Assembly: GCF_000092825.1 (NCBI RefSeq)
Contig: NC_014168.1
Span: forward strand, 1,045,946-1,109,945
Length of the DNA stretch: 64,000 nt
Source of the DNA: Segniliparus rotundus DSM 44985
GTDB taxonomy: Bacteria > Actinomycetota > Actinomycetes > Mycobacteriales > Mycobacteriaceae
Direction of reading: 5' to 3'
The notes beneath the pieces were generated by a model, which saw nothing but the letters and a program-made list of their open reading frames with translations, was not told where the DNA came from and searched no databases. Both the position numbers and the translations under genes were made by a program. Shown one piece after another: positions 37,001 through 46,013 of the stretch. Within the stretch, counting starts at the first letter, position 1. Every line of letters begins with the position of its first letter.

Positions 37001-39475
37001 TCAAGGCGGCCCTTGATCGCCGCCCCCGCCAGAATCCTCCTCGCTGTCATGCGTCCCGAAGTCGCCGAGGCCGCCGTCGTCCTCCTCAGGAGGCGGCGGA
37101 GGCGGCGGCGGCGCATTGCCGTCGCTGACATGGATGGTGACGGCGACACCAGGCACCACGCTGTTGCCGCCGCCGGGAGGGGTCTGGCTTATCACGGTGT
37201 CTTTGGGCTCCCATCGGTAGTCCGTGACGACAGTGACTGGGAAGTCCAAGTCCTTGAGTTGCCGGACCGCGTCGTCTTTGAGCTGACCGATCACGTTGGG
37301 AATATGGCTCTTCGGCGAGCCCTGCACATAGAACGGATCAGGGTCCGGCAAGGAGATCGGGCCGAACTTCTCCGCGATCGGAGCCATCGCCTTGTACCAC
37401 ATTGGCGCGACGTTCGCGCCGTAGAGATTGCCGTCTCCGCAGGTGTACAGGGTTGCTCCGACACAGATCTCGCCCGGCGTCTTCGTGTCGCCGTATGCGA
37501 GCGAGGCTCCCGCGTAGTGGTTCGTGAAGGCGAGGAACGCGGAGGAGCGGTGCGTCTCGGTGGTGCCTGTTTTCGCCGACACCGGCAAATGCCATCCGGC
37601 CGCCGCGGCAGGGGCGGCGGAAGTCCCGGGCGGGAGGTCGTCCTTGCTCAGCGCGTTCGCCAAGGTGTCTGCCAACCCGCTGGCGACGGTTTGTTTGCAC
37701 GATTTCTCATGCAGCTCGATTTTCTTGCCGCTCCGGTCGCGCACTTCCTCGATCGGAGTCGGAGGGCACCAGCGGCCGTGGGAGGCCAATGTGGCGGCGA
37801 CGTTGGAGAGTTCGAGCGGATTGACGGCGGTGGGGCCGAGGGTGAACGAGCCGAGGTTCTCCTTTTTGAACATGTCCGCCAAGCTCATGTCCCCGTGGCC
37901 GGAGGTGCCTGGTTCCGCGTACGAGCTCATCCCCAGCCGGATCGCCATGTCCACTGCGGGCGCGACGCCGACCTGGGACAGCAGTTTCACGAAGGCGGTG
38001 TTCGGCGAGGTCGCGAGGGCGTCGGTGATCGACATCGAGCCCCGATAGTTTCCAGCGTTCTTCACGCAGTAGTAGGTGGCGGGGCAGCCAGGCCGTTTGC
38101 TGTCGCCCATGCCTTTGACCTGATAGAAGGAGGGGACGTCGAGTGTCGCGCTGGTGCCGAGCCCTTTCTCCATCGCGGCGGCCACGGTGAAGATTTTGAA
38201 CACCGATCCCGCGCCGTCGCCGACCATCGAGAACGGTTCGGGCTGCACTGTCTGATGGTTGTCGGTGTCAAGGCCGTAGGAGCGGCTTGAGGCCATCGCG
38301 AGCACTTTGTGGTTGAGCTGCCCCGGGGCGACGATGCTCTCCACCCCGGCGATGTTGCTGCTTTTCGCGTCCACGACAGAGTTCACAGCTTTTTGCACCG
38401 AGGCCTGCACGTCGGGGTCGAGCGTGGTCTTGATGGTCAGGTTGTCCCGCTCGATCTGCTCCTGGCTGAGCCCGCTCTCTTCCAAATACTGCAACACATA
38501 CGCGCAGAAGAAGCCGACGTTGTTCGGGTTGGCCTCAATGCAGTTGTGCGGCAAGTGCTGCGGCTCGGGCAGCACGCCGAGGGGCTGCGCTTTCGCCGCC
38601 TCGAATTCGGCGGCCCTGGCGGGGACGTTCTTGATGAGGGTGTCGAGCACGGTGTTGCGCCGCTCGGTCACCCCGTCCGGGTTCGTGTACGGGTTGAGCA
38701 GCGAACTGGACTGGACCATTCCGGCGAGCATCGCGGATTTGGCCACATCGAGCTCGTTGGCCGAGATGCCGAAATAGGTCCGCGCGGCCGCCTCGATCCC
38801 GTAGGTCTCGTTGCCGAACGGGACGAGGTTGAGGTAGCGGGTGAGGATTTCGTCCTTCGCCTTCTCATGGGCCGCGTCCTCGTCAAGGTGGTCTTTCTCC
38901 TGGAATTGCAGGGTCAGCGCTCGTTCGAGGCTGAGCGCCGCACGGATCTCGCGCAGCTTGCGGGTCGGGCTGAGCTCGGTCGCGGCCCGGCGTTGCTCCT
39001 CGTTCTTGGCGAGGACGAGGAGCTGGTAGTTCTTGATGTATTGCTGATCGATCGTGGAAGCTCCCTGGCGGACCTCGCCAGCGCTGTTGTTCGTCAGCGC
39101 GGCGCGCATCGTGCCGCGCCAGTCCACGCCGTCGTGCGAGTTGAACCGTTTGTCCTCGACCGAGACCAGCGCCAGCTTCATGTCGGGGGAGATCTTGTCG
39201 CTGGGCACGACGATCCGGTACTGCTCGTAAACGTAGGCGAGCGTGTTGCCTTTGCTGTCGAGGATTGTGCTCACGCCGGGGACGTTGCCGGCCAAGAGGT
39301 CTCCCGCGAACTTCTCAATCGAGCTCGCGATGCCTCCGGCGGCGAGCGCGCCGCCGCCGACGAGCGGAAAGCAGATCCCGGCGATGAGCACTCCCGCGAG
39401 GACGGTGTAGCAGAGCAAGCGCATCAGGGTGTTCCCCACAGAGCCCGGCTGAGACGACGACGTAGGTGAAGTCAT
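37001..39475 (-). CDS. ponA2: bifunctional penicillin-binding protein PonA2
   Basis: An 824-residue class A PBP. A short cytoplasmic N-terminus and membrane anchor (about 18-40) come first. The GT51 glycosyltransferase follows, with catalytic VEDKRFNSHDGVDWRG (about 97-112) and the QGASTIDQQYIKN motif. The transpeptidase has GSVFKIF (about 420), SPNTAF and KTGTTE. One C-terminal PASTA domain (TVVTDYRWEPKDTVISQTPP) precedes a Pro/Glu/Asp/Gly-rich tail. It polymerises and cross-links peptidoglycan. A TACACT box lies 9 nt before the ATG. In M. tuberculosis whiB4 is next to this gene; here the 58-bp gap leads straight to the ATPase gene. Confidence 0.95.
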   Translation of the reverse strand: MTSPTSSSQPGSVGNTLMRLLCYTVLAGVLIAGICFPLVGGGALAAGGIASSIEKFAGDLLAGNVPGVSTILDSKGNTLAYVYEQYRIVVPSDKISPDMKLALVSVEDKRFNSHDGVDWRGTMRAALTNNSAGEVRQGASTIDQQYIKNYQLLVLAKNEEQRRAATELSPTRKLREIRAALSLERALTLQFQEKDHLDEDAAHEKAKDEILTRYLNLVPFGNETYGIEAAARTYFGISANELDVAKSAMLAGMVQSSSLLNPYTNPDGVTERRNTVLDTLIKNVPARAAEFEAAKAQPLGVLPEPQHLPHNCIEANPNNVGFFCAYVLQYLEESGLSQEQIERDNLTIKTTLDPDVQASVQKAVNSVVDAKSSNIAGVESIVAPGQLNHKVLAMASSRSYGLDTDNHQTVQPEPFSMVGDGAGSVFKIFTVAAAMEKGLGTSATLDVPSFYQVKGMGDSKRPGCPATYYCVKNAGNYRGSMSITDALATSPNTAFVKLLSQVGVAPAVDMAIRLGMSSYAEPGTSGHGDMSLADMFKKENLGSFTLGPTAVNPLELSNVAATLASHGRWCPPTPIEEVRDRSGKKIELHEKSCKQTVASGLADTLANALSKDDLPPGTSAAPAAAAGWHLPVSAKTGTTETHRSSAFLAFTNHYAGASLAYGDTKTPGEICVGATLYTCGDGNLYGANVAPMWYKAMAPIAEKFGPISLPDPDPFYVQGSPKSHIPNVIGQLKDDAVRQLKDLDFPVTVVTDYRWEPKDTVISQTPPGGGNSVVPGVAVTIHVSDGNAPPPPPPPPEEDDGGLGDFGTHDSEEDSGGGGDQGPP

Positions 39476-39484
39476 AGTGCCGTC

Positions 39485-39490
39485 AGTGTA
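39485..39490 (-). promoter_or_regulatory. -10 box for ponA2
   Basis: TACACT on the minus strand, 9 nt before the ponA2 ATG. The same hexamer precedes glpX. Confidence 0.45.
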
Positions 39491-39533
39491 ACGGCTCGTC
39501 CTGACAATGCGAGAAAGCGAAGCTCTCGCCGGA

Positions 39534-40661
39534 TTAGTCCGCTGTGATTTGCTCGGCGAGGTTGCGCAGCCCGTCCAGGTCGTTCGCGCCGAAGGGGAGG
39601 GCGGGGACGCCGATGACCCGGACGTCGGGGTGGCTCTGGGTGAACGCGCGCAGGTGGCGCAGCTCCGTGGAGCCGATTTCCAACCGTTCGAGGTGGGCTT
39701 GCAGGACGGCTTTGGCCAGTTGCGCGCTCGGTTCGGAGGGGTCTTCGTCGCAACGGGCGGCCGCCTGGGCGGTCTGCGCGGCCGACAGCGCCGAGATCGG
39801 CGGGTGGGTGCGGTTCACGAGAATGCACGAGAGCGGCAATTGTTCTGCGGTGAGCCGGTCTGTGAAGAAGGCGGCCTCCCGCAAAGAGTCGGACTCCGCC
39901 GTTGTGACCACGATGAAGGCTGTTCCGGGCCGCGAGAGCAGCCGGTAGGTGCGCTCGGCGCGCTCGCGGAAGCCGCCGAACACGGTGTCGACGGACTGCA
40001 CGAACGCGGAGACGTCGTGCAGCGTCTGACTGCCGATGACCAGGGAGATGCCGCGCAACGCCACGCTGAAAACGCCGCTCATCACACGCCCGACGCCCCG
40101 CCCCTGTTTGGTGAGCAGGCGGATCAGCTTGCCGTCGAGGAACCCCCCCATCCGCTTCGGGGCGTCCAGGAAGTCCAGCGCGGTTCGCGAAGGGGGCGTG
40201 TCCACGACGATCAGATCCCAACGGCTGTCTGCGAGCAGCTGGGAGAGCTTTTCCATCGCCATGTACTCCTGCGTCCCGGAGAACGAGGTGACCATGGTCT
40301 GGTAGACAGGGTTGGCGAGGATCGTCTGGGCGCGTTCTGGGGAGGCGTTCGAGAGCACCATGTTGTCGAAGGTCTGGCGCATGTCGAGCATCAACGCGAA
40401 CAGTTCGCCGGGGACGGACTTCGGCAGCGGCACCTGTTTGGGGGTGTTGTCCAATTCGACGACGCCCAATGCCTGGGCGAGCCGTTTGGCGGGGTCGATG
40501 GTCAGCACCACGACTTTTCTGCCGAGTTCGGCGGCGTGCAGCGCGATAGCCGCCGAGGTCGTGGTCTTGCCGACCCCGCCGGAGCCGCAGCAGATGAGGA
40601 CTTTCGTCGTCGGATCTTGCAGGAGCGCCTTGGGCGGGGCGGTCATGTTGATCGCGCTCAT
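39534..40661 (-). CDS. ArsA/Get3-like ATPase (Rv3680-like)
   Basis: A 375-residue SIMIBI-class ATPase. It has deviant Walker A CCGSGGVGKTTTSAAIA (about 24-40), DPAKRLAQALG (A-loop/Switch I Asp) and DLIVVDTPPSRTALDFLD (Switch II). It lacks the metal-binding cysteines of arsenite pumps. Its partner starts 4 bp into its own frame, and the two resemble the mycobacterial Rv3679/Rv3680 pair, reported to act as a Get3-like complex. The partner for membrane delivery is unknown. Confidence 0.88.
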   Translation of the reverse strand: MSAINMTAPPKALLQDPTTKVLICCGSGGVGKTTTSAAIALHAAELGRKVVVLTIDPAKRLAQALGVVELDNTPKQVPLPKSVPGELFALMLDMRQTFDNMVLSNASPERAQTILANPVYQTMVTSFSGTQEYMAMEKLSQLLADSRWDLIVVDTPPSRTALDFLDAPKRMGGFLDGKLIRLLTKQGRGVGRVMSGVFSVALRGISLVIGSQTLHDVSAFVQSVDTVFGGFRERAERTYRLLSRPGTAFIVVTTAESDSLREAAFFTDRLTAEQLPLSCILVNRTHPPISALSAAQTAQAAARCDEDPSEPSAQLAKAVLQAHLERLEIGSTELRHLRAFTQSHPDVRVIGVPALPFGANDLDGLRNLAEQITAD

Positions 40662-41734
40662 CGCACCCCCATCTGTGTCAGTTTTTCGGCGAGCTCGTAG
40701 AGCGCGCCGAGGTCGACCCCGCCGGCGAGCAGGGGCAATGGGAGCTGCGGTAGGTCCAGTTCTGCCAGTGCCTCGCCCTGTTCGTGCTGCCGGGCCTGCG
40801 TCACCGCGTGGTCGATGGTCTCGGTGATCAAACCGGCGAAGTCATCCTCGGCGAGGTCGAGCCCGACGGCGCCGAGGCCTTTGCGCAGCGTGTCCGCGTC
40901 CACGGAGCCCCGCGCCGCCGCTTCGTGCTGTTCTTGGGTCAGGTATTGCGAGGTCGAGCGGTTCACGAGCGCCGCGCCGACGCCGACGCCGATTTTTTTG
41001 ATCGCGGCGACCGCTTCGGCCGTCTCTTGCACGGGCAGCGCCTCGAGAATGGTCGCGAGGTGCACCACGGTGTCCTGCGAGCGCAGCACGGCGGACACGT
41101 TCTCCGCGTGCCGGAAGATCGGGCCGCCTTTCGCGAGCCCTTGCAGCGCCGAGGCCGCGTTGAGGAAGTTGTGGACACGGCCGGTCGGCGGCGAGTCGAC
41201 GACAATGGCGTCGTAGCGCGAGGTGCCGGACTTCGGCGGTTTGCCCAAGACGCTGCGTTTGACGGAGCTCTGGCTCCGCGTGGCGATCTCGTAGATCTTT
41301 CCGGTCAACACGACGTCGTCAAGGCCAGGGGCGATGGTGGTGATGAGATCGACCGCGCCGACCGCTCGCATGGCTTTGGCCGCGAAACCGAGGTTGTAGA
41401 ACATCTCGAAGTATTCGAGGATCGCGGACTCCACGTCGATCGCCAGCGCCCACACTTCGCCGCTGTTCGCCGCGCTCGCGACTTTTGTCTCCGCGTACGG
41501 CAGCGGCGGCACGTCGAAAAGGTGGGCGATCGACTGCCTGCCTTCCACTTCGACGAGCAGCACTCGCCGCCCGGAGGACGCGAGGGCGATGGCCAGGGCC
41601 GCGGAGAGGGTGCTTTTGCCGACCCCGCCCTTGCCCGAGACAAAATGCAGTTTGGCCCGTCTGGCGCGGGCGGGCCAAAGGTCGTGGGCGGATTCCGACG
41701 GGGCAACCGCCTCCGTGCGCTGTGAGGTCCGCAT
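40658..41734 (-). CDS. ArsA/Get3-like ATPase (Rv3679-like)
   Basis: A 358-residue ATPase. Walker A is FVSGKGGVGKSTLSAALAIA (about 32-51), followed by LLVEVEGRQSIAHLF and IVVDSPPTGRVHNFL. First gene of the two-gene operon, overlapping the second by 4 bp. The frame is open to 41857, but ATG 41734 has a TATTGT box 6 nt upstream and gives the family start. It is divergent from the DUF4177 gene, sharing a 36-bp promoter region. Confidence 0.88.
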   Translation of the reverse strand: MRTSQRTEAVAPSESAHDLWPARARRAKLHFVSGKGGVGKSTLSAALAIALASSGRRVLLVEVEGRQSIAHLFDVPPLPYAETKVASAANSGEVWALAIDVESAILEYFEMFYNLGFAAKAMRAVGAVDLITTIAPGLDDVVLTGKIYEIATRSQSSVKRSVLGKPPKSGTSRYDAIVVDSPPTGRVHNFLNAASALQGLAKGGPIFRHAENVSAVLRSQDTVVHLATILEALPVQETAEAVAAIKKIGVGVGAALVNRSTSQYLTQEQHEAAARGSVDADTLRKGLGAVGLDLAEDDFAGLITETIDHAVTQARQHEQGEALAELDLPQLPLPLLAGGVDLGALYELAEKLTQMGVR

Positions 41735-41740
41735 CTGACC

Positions 41741-41763
41741 ACAATAAGCGAAAGGGCTACAGT
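41741..41763. promoter_or_regulatory. divergent -10 boxes between ATPase and DUF4177 operons
   Basis: On the minus strand TATTGT (41746-41741) lies 6 nt before ATG 41734. On the plus strand TACAGT (41758-41763) lies 7 nt before GTG 41771. Only 11 bp separate the boxes and both genes would be leaderless. Confidence 0.5.
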
Positions 41764-41770
41764 GTCTTGC

Positions 41771-41944
41771 GTGTCCCCTCAACAAGACGCAAGCCCCGCC
41801 TGGGAGTACGTCACCGTGCCGCTGATAACGCATGCCACCAAGCAGATTTTGGACCAATGGGGATCAGACGGCTGGGAATTGGTGACTGTCCTGCCCGGTC
41901 TGACGGGGGAAAGCCACATCGCCTACCTGAAGAGGAAGAAATGA
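41771..41944 (+). CDS. small DUF4177 protein (Rv3678A-like)
   Basis: A 57-residue protein with the DUF4177 pattern: WEYVTVPL, then ILDQWGSDGWELVTVLPG and a basic AYLKRKK end. GTG 41771 is preferred to GTG 41762 because the latter lies inside the -10 box. It overlaps the RidA gene by 4 bp. Function unknown. Confidence 0.8.
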   Translation: MSPQQDASPAWEYVTVPLITHATKQILDQWGSDGWELVTVLPGLTGESHIAYLKRKK

Positions 41945-42417
41945 GCAATTGGTCTGACCGCCTCGCCGAGTTCGGGATCACGCTGCCCCCCGTCGCCAAG
42001 CCTGCGGGCGCGTACGTGCCCGCTGTGCGGGTGGGCGATTTGGTCCACACTTCCGGCCAATTGCCCTACGTGGACGGGAAGCTTCCCCGGACAGGCGTCG
42101 TCGGCGTCGGACCCGACTTCGTCGATCCAGAACAGGCGAAGGCGTTGGCCCAGTTCAGCGCGCTCAACGCGCTGGCGGCTGTGCACGACCTGGTGGGGAT
42201 CGACGCTGTCGTGCGTGTGGTCAAAGTGACTGGGTTCGTCGCCTCTGCCCCAGACTTCGGGGGGCAGCCTGGCGTGATAAACGGAGCCTCGGAGCTTCTC
42301 GGCCAGGTTTTCGGCGAAGCTGGCGCGCATGCGCGCTCCGCTGTCGGTGTGGCGGCGCTGCCGTTGCACGCGCCCGTCGAGGTCGAACTGACCGTTTTGG
42401 TGGAATCTGCCTCGTAG
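41941..42417 (+). CDS. RidA/YjgF-family protein (Rv3678c-like)
   Basis: A 158-residue chorismate-mutase-like trimer-forming protein. VHTSGQLPYVDG and the C-terminal HARSAVGVAALPLHAPVEVELTV are family segments; the latter carries the Arg that binds carboxylates in active RidA proteins. It probably deaminates reactive enamine/imine intermediates, though this subgroup is diverged. Middle gene of the DUF4177-RidA-MBL operon. Confidence 0.88.
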   Translation: MSNWSDRLAEFGITLPPVAKPAGAYVPAVRVGDLVHTSGQLPYVDGKLPRTGVVGVGPDFVDPEQAKALAQFSALNALAAVHDLVGIDAVVRVVKVTGFVASAPDFGGQPGVINGASELLGQVFGEAGAHARSAVGVAALPLHAPVEVELTVLVESAS

Positions 42418-42427
42418 GCGAGGAGCC

Positions 42428-43303
42428 ATGGGCGAGCCGGATCGACTGAGCCACCCAGCGTACGAGGTCGTGCGCCCGGTCACGGAACGCGCTTCGGTCC
42501 TTTTGGCGCGCAATCCTTCGATTATGACGTTGGAGGGCACCAACACATGGGTGCTCCGCGCTCCCGGCGCGCGCGAATGCGTCGTGGTCGACCCGGGCCC
42601 GGACGCGGCCGACCATGTGCGACGGATTGCCGCCCTCGGCCCAGTCGCGGCTGTGCTTTTGACGCATCACCACGCCGACCACGTGCGGGCGCTGCCCGCC
42701 CTTCGCCGCCGGCTCGCCGCCTCGGGCCGCGAGCCTGTTGTGCTCGCGGTGAATCCGACAATGGTGGCCAAATCCCAGTCGCCGTTGCGCTTCCTCGCGC
42801 CGTCGTCCCGCTCGATCAACGCGGTCAAGGACGGGCAAAGGTTGCAGATCGCCGGTGTGAGGCTCACTGTTGCCGCAACGCCAGGACACACCTCGGACTC
42901 CGCGTCGTTCCTCGTGCACGGCGACCAGGACGAGGTGGAGGCTGTGCTGACTGGCGACATGATTCTGGGTTACGGCTCCACAGTCCTCGACCGGAGCAGC
43001 GGCGACCTCGGGGATTATTTGCGTTCCATGCGAAAACTCATGTCCGTGGGCGAGGGGGTCGTCGGACTGCCCGGCCACGGGCCGCACCTCGCAGATGTGG
43101 CCGCCGCCGCGCAGGACGGCTTGCGCCACCGGCAGGAGCGACTGGAACAGGTCCGGAGCGCTCTGGCCAAGCTCGGCCCGAACGCATCGGCGTGGAAGGT
43201 GACCCGGGAGGTCTACCGCGACGTGGACGCGAAGCTCCTGCCGTCCGCGCTCAGCTCCACCAAGGTGCAATTGCGCTACTTACGCCGCGAGCAGGTCGGC
43301 TGA
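42428..43303 (+). CDS. metallo-beta-lactamase-fold hydrolase (Rv3677c-like)
   Basis: A 291-residue MBL-fold enzyme with the metal motif LLTHHHADHV (HXHXDH, about 76-85). It also has ATPGHTSDS with the next metal His, LTGDMILGYGS with the bridging Asp and LPGHGP with the last His. A C-terminal winged-helix-like extension (about 225-285) resembles LACTB2-type proteins, which act on RNA or thioesters, so a drug-hydrolysing role is unlikely. GAGGAG supports the ATG. It is convergent with crp, 18 bp apart. Confidence 0.88.
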   Translation: MGEPDRLSHPAYEVVRPVTERASVLLARNPSIMTLEGTNTWVLRAPGARECVVVDPGPDAADHVRRIAALGPVAAVLLTHHHADHVRALPALRRRLAASGREPVVLAVNPTMVAKSQSPLRFLAPSSRSINAVKDGQRLQIAGVRLTVAATPGHTSDSASFLVHGDQDEVEAVLTGDMILGYGSTVLDRSSGDLGDYLRSMRKLMSVGEGVVGLPGHGPHLADVAAAAQDGLRHRQERLEQVRSALAKLGPNASAWKVTREVYRDVDAKLLPSALSSTKVQLRYLRREQVG

Positions 43304-43321
43304 ACACGAGCCGGGGTCGCT

Positions 43322-43996
43322 TCAGCGGGCGCGTCGGGCCAAGCGCTCGCTGTCGCTGATGAGGACCGATTTGCCTTCGAGTTTCAGCCAGCCGCGGTGC
43401 GCGAAGTCGGCGAGCGCCTTGTTCACCGTCTCCCGTGAAGCGCCCACGAGCTGGGCGATCTCTTCTTGGGTGAGGTCGTGGGTGACCCGGAGGGCGTCGC
43501 CCTCTTGGGTGCCGAAACGCTGGGCCAGCTGCAGCAGGGCCTTGGCGACCCGGCCGGGGACGTCGGTGAAGATGAGGTCGGCAAGGGTGTTGTTGGTCCG
43601 CCGCAGCCTTCGGGCGACCACGCGGAGCAGCTGCTCCGCGATCTCGGGCCGCTGGGTGATCCAGCTGCGAAGCGCCTCGCGGTCCAGGGTCACAGCCCGG
43701 ACCTCGGTCACCGCGGTGGCCTTCGAGGTGCGCGGGCCGGGGTCGAACACGGAAAGCTCCCCGAACATGTCGGAGGGGCCCATGATCGTAATCAAGTTCT
43801 CCCGCCCGTCGCCTTTCTGCCGGCCGATTTTGACCTTGCCGGAGACGATGATGTACAGGTTGTCGCCTGGCTCACCCTCATGGAAGATCACATGGCCCCT
43901 GGGGAACTCGGCCGGCACAAGCTCTTTGGTCAGCGCTGCGATCGCTGCGGGCTCGACACCCTGAAAAATGCCTGCTCGGGAGAGGACCTCTTCCAT
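43322..43996 (-). CDS. crp: cAMP receptor protein Crp
   Basis: A 224-residue CRP/FNR regulator almost collinear with M. tuberculosis Crp. The cAMP pocket is [19 protein letters not shown] (about 84-102). A dimerisation helix follows. The winged helix has recognition helix [21 protein letters not shown] start at ATG 43996 (MEEVLSRAG), which has GGAAGG upstream and the M. tuberculosis length, rather than 44014. It is a global regulator of carbon and respiration genes in mycobacteria; acs and dpp nearby are plausible targets, but I did not identify a clear TGTGA-N6-TCACA site. Confidence 0.95.
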   Translation of the reverse strand: MEEVLSRAGIFQGVEPAAIAALTKELVPAEFPRGHVIFHEGEPGDNLYIIVSGKVKIGRQKGDGRENLITIMGPSDMFGELSVFDPGPRTSKATAVTEVRAVTLDREALRSWITQRPEIAEQLLRVVARRLRRTNNTLADLIFTDVPGRVAKALLQLAQRFGTQEGDALRVTHDLTQEEIAQLVGASRETVNKALADFAHRGWLKLEGKSVLISDSERLARRAR

Positions 43997-44212
43997 CTGC
44001 GCGCCTTCCTTCACAATATATATTTCGAGGAGTCCCGCCTTCGGCGTCTCGGGTAGGACTCACGGGGGGCTGTCACCCTTCGCAAGTGTTCTACCATACC
44101 GCTTGCATCATGTGAAGCAGCTCCGCGCCCAACATGGGCATGTTTTGCTGTTCCGCTTGGAACAGTCCCGCTTGGAGGCGGCAGGAGCGGACGGGGCCGC
44201 CGCCCGCCTCGC

Positions 44213-44446
44213 TCAGACCGGGTTCGCAGCTTTCGCCCGTTCTTGGCGGATGTCGAAAATTTCCAGGGCTTCGGACAGTCCCTCATACGCCAACGTGTTC
44301 ATTGCAGTCGGGCTCGCGTGCAACAGAAATGCTTCCACTTCGTCCTCGCGGGGACCGGGCTTGCCGAGATGTGTTTCCAAGCGCTGCATCGCGAGCGCGA
44401 ACACCATCAACACGGCGGGCGTGAACACCACCAGGAGTTCTTGCAT
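44213..44446 (-). CDS. small membrane protein (Rv3675 position)
   Basis: A 77-residue protein: one N-terminal hydrophobic helix (MQELLVVFTPAVLMVFALAMQ) followed by a short acidic cytoplasmic part (EDEVEAFLLHASPTAMNTLAYEG). It sits between crp and nth, where M. tuberculosis has a small membrane protein. The frame is open to GTG 44497; the ATG just before the hydrophobic helix is the simplest start, and TTG 44458 is possible. There is no clear ribosome site, so the start is uncertain. Function unknown. Confidence 0.6.
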   Translation of the reverse strand: MQELLVVFTPAVLMVFALAMQRLETHLGKPGPREDEVEAFLLHASPTAMNTLAYEGLSEALEIFDIRQERAKAANPV

Positions 44447-44531
44447 GCCCGTAGTCAACTCGACCCAGGTCTCAGCGCGGCAACGGAATACTCGCACGCT
44501 CGGTCTCGGATTCCGCTTGCGGGCCGTGCTC

Positions 44532-44537
44532 TAGGCT
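44532..44537 (+). promoter_or_regulatory. -10 box for leaderless nth
   Basis: TAGGCT ends 7 nt before the nth ATG, the same box and spacing as tldD, acs and the CobW gene. Confidence 0.5.
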
Positions 44538-44544
44538 GGGTGCG

Positions 44545-45282
44545 ATGCCCGCCGCCTCCGCGTTCAAGAACCAGCCGAAAGCGCCCCTCGGCTTGGTTCG
44601 GCGCGCTCGGCGCATGTCGCGCACGTTGGCGGAGCTCTTCCCGGACGCGCATTGCGAGCTGCGTTTCACGAACCCGCTGGAGCTTTTGGTGGCCACTGTC
44701 CTGTCGGCGCAGACCACGGACGTCCGGGTGAACATGGTGACCCCGGCCCTTTTCGCGCGTTACCGGACCGCGCAGGACTACGCCCAAGCCAACCAGGCCG
44801 ACGTGGAGGAGCTGATTCGCACGATCGGCCTCTTCCGGGCGAAAGCGGCCAACCTGATCGGCATCGGCTCCGCGTTGTGCGAGCGGTTCGGCGCCCAAGT
44901 GCCCCGAACCTTGCAGGAGCTGGTGACATTGCCAGGCGTGGGGCGCAAGACGGCGAACGTGGTGCTCGGCAACGCGTTCGGCGTTCCCGGGCTCACCGTG
45001 GACACCCATTTCGCCCGGCTCGTCGGCCGATGGCGGTGGACCGAGGAGACCGACCCGGTCAAAATCGAATTCGCCGTGGCGGCCTTGATCGAGCGCAAGG
45101 AATGGACGGACCTTTCGCACCGGATCATCTGGTTCGGCCGCAGTGTGTGCCACGCCCAGCGCCCGGCATGCGGGGCCTGCTCCCTCGCGGCGGACTGCCC
45201 GAGCTTCGGCGTCGGCCCAACCGAGCGCGCTCTTGCGCAGCGCTTGGTCAAAACTTCGTATTCAACGGCGCTCTTGTCATGA
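44545..45282 (+). CDS. nth: endonuclease III
   Basis: A 245-residue HhH-GPD DNA glycosylase/AP lyase for oxidised pyrimidines. The helix-hairpin-helix is [14 protein letters not shown] (about 131-144) with the catalytic Lys. The catalytic Asp is in [11 protein letters not shown]. The C-terminal 4Fe-4S cluster has spacing C-X6-C-X2-C-X5-C ([17 protein letters not shown]). The N-terminus has about 25 extra residues relative to E. coli Nth. The stop overlaps the NUDIX gene by 4 bp. In M. tuberculosis a thioredoxin-like gene lies between; it is missing here. Confidence 0.95.
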   Translation: MPAASAFKNQPKAPLGLVRRARRMSRTLAELFPDAHCELRFTNPLELLVATVLSAQTTDVRVNMVTPALFARYRTAQDYAQANQADVEELIRTIGLFRAKAANLIGIGSALCERFGAQVPRTLQELVTLPGVGRKTANVVLGNAFGVPGLTVDTHFARLVGRWRWTEETDPVKIEFAVAALIERKEWTDLSHRIIWFGRSVCHAQRPACGACSLAADCPSFGVGPTERALAQRLVKTSYSTALLS

Positions 45283-46013
45283 CGGAGCTGTTGGCCGACC
45301 CCGCTGAGCTGCCGCAGTGGCTGCGCCCGCTCGCGCTGCGCGTGCAGCATTTCCGGCCAGAGCCGCGCGGGCGGGTTCCCCGGTGGTTGTCCCAGCGGCT
45401 CGCCGGGCACAAGGCGGTGCGCGAGGCAGCGGTGTTGATCCTCATCGGCGGGGACGGGGCGGCGGCGGAGCGCCCTGCCGACGCTTCGGTGTTGCTGACG
45501 AGGCGGGCGACGACATTGCGCCAGCACAGCGGCCAAGTCGCGTTCCCCGGGGGCGCGTTGGAGCCAGCAGACGCCAGCCTGGTCCACGCCGCGCTCCGCG
45601 AGGCGAACGAGGAAACCGGCGTGGATCTTGACGGCGTGCTCCCGTTCGGGGCGCTCAACCCGGTCTTCGTCCCGCCGTCGGGTTTCGACGTGACTCCGGT
45701 GCTGGCTTATTGGCAGCGGCCCTCACCAGTGCGCCCGATGCACCCCGGAGAGACGGACCTGGTCCGCCCAGTCGGCGTGGACGAGCTTGTCGAACCCGCG
45801 AACCGGTTGACAGCCAGGCGGGGCCGGTGGTTCAAGGGCCCGGCGTTCGACCTCCCAGACCTCTTCGTCTGGGGCTTCACCGGCTCTGTGCTCAGCTCCG
45901 TGCTCTCCGAGGCGGGATGGGCTCGCCAGTGGGACCGCAGCAGGGTCGTTGAGGCGCTCGACGTCGTCAAGGGGCCGACAGGCTCCCGAGGAAGGCCAGG
46001 AGCTGCTCGGTGA
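45279..46013 (+). CDS. NUDIX hydrolase, CoA pyrophosphatase type (Rv3672c-like)
   Basis: A 244-residue NUDIX protein. The box G-X5-E-X7-REUXEEXGU is present from [10 protein letters not shown] to REANEETGV (about 89-113). [21 protein letters not shown] is the CoA-pyrophosphatase signature of the NudL/YeaB group. It probably cleaves CoA and acyl-CoAs to phosphopantetheine and 3',5'-ADP. It is coupled to nth. The 3' end overlaps the convergent EphE-like gene by 47 bp, leaving no room for the marP protease gene found after it in M. tuberculosis. Confidence 0.88.
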   Translation: MTELLADPAELPQWLRPLALRVQHFRPEPRGRVPRWLSQRLAGHKAVREAAVLILIGGDGAAAERPADASVLLTRRATTLRQHSGQVAFPGGALEPADASLVHAALREANEETGVDLDGVLPFGALNPVFVPPSGFDVTPVLAYWQRPSPVRPMHPGETDLVRPVGVDELVEPANRLTARRGRWFKGPAFDLPDLFVWGFTGSVLSSVLSEAGWARQWDRSRVVEALDVVKGPTGSRGRPGAAR

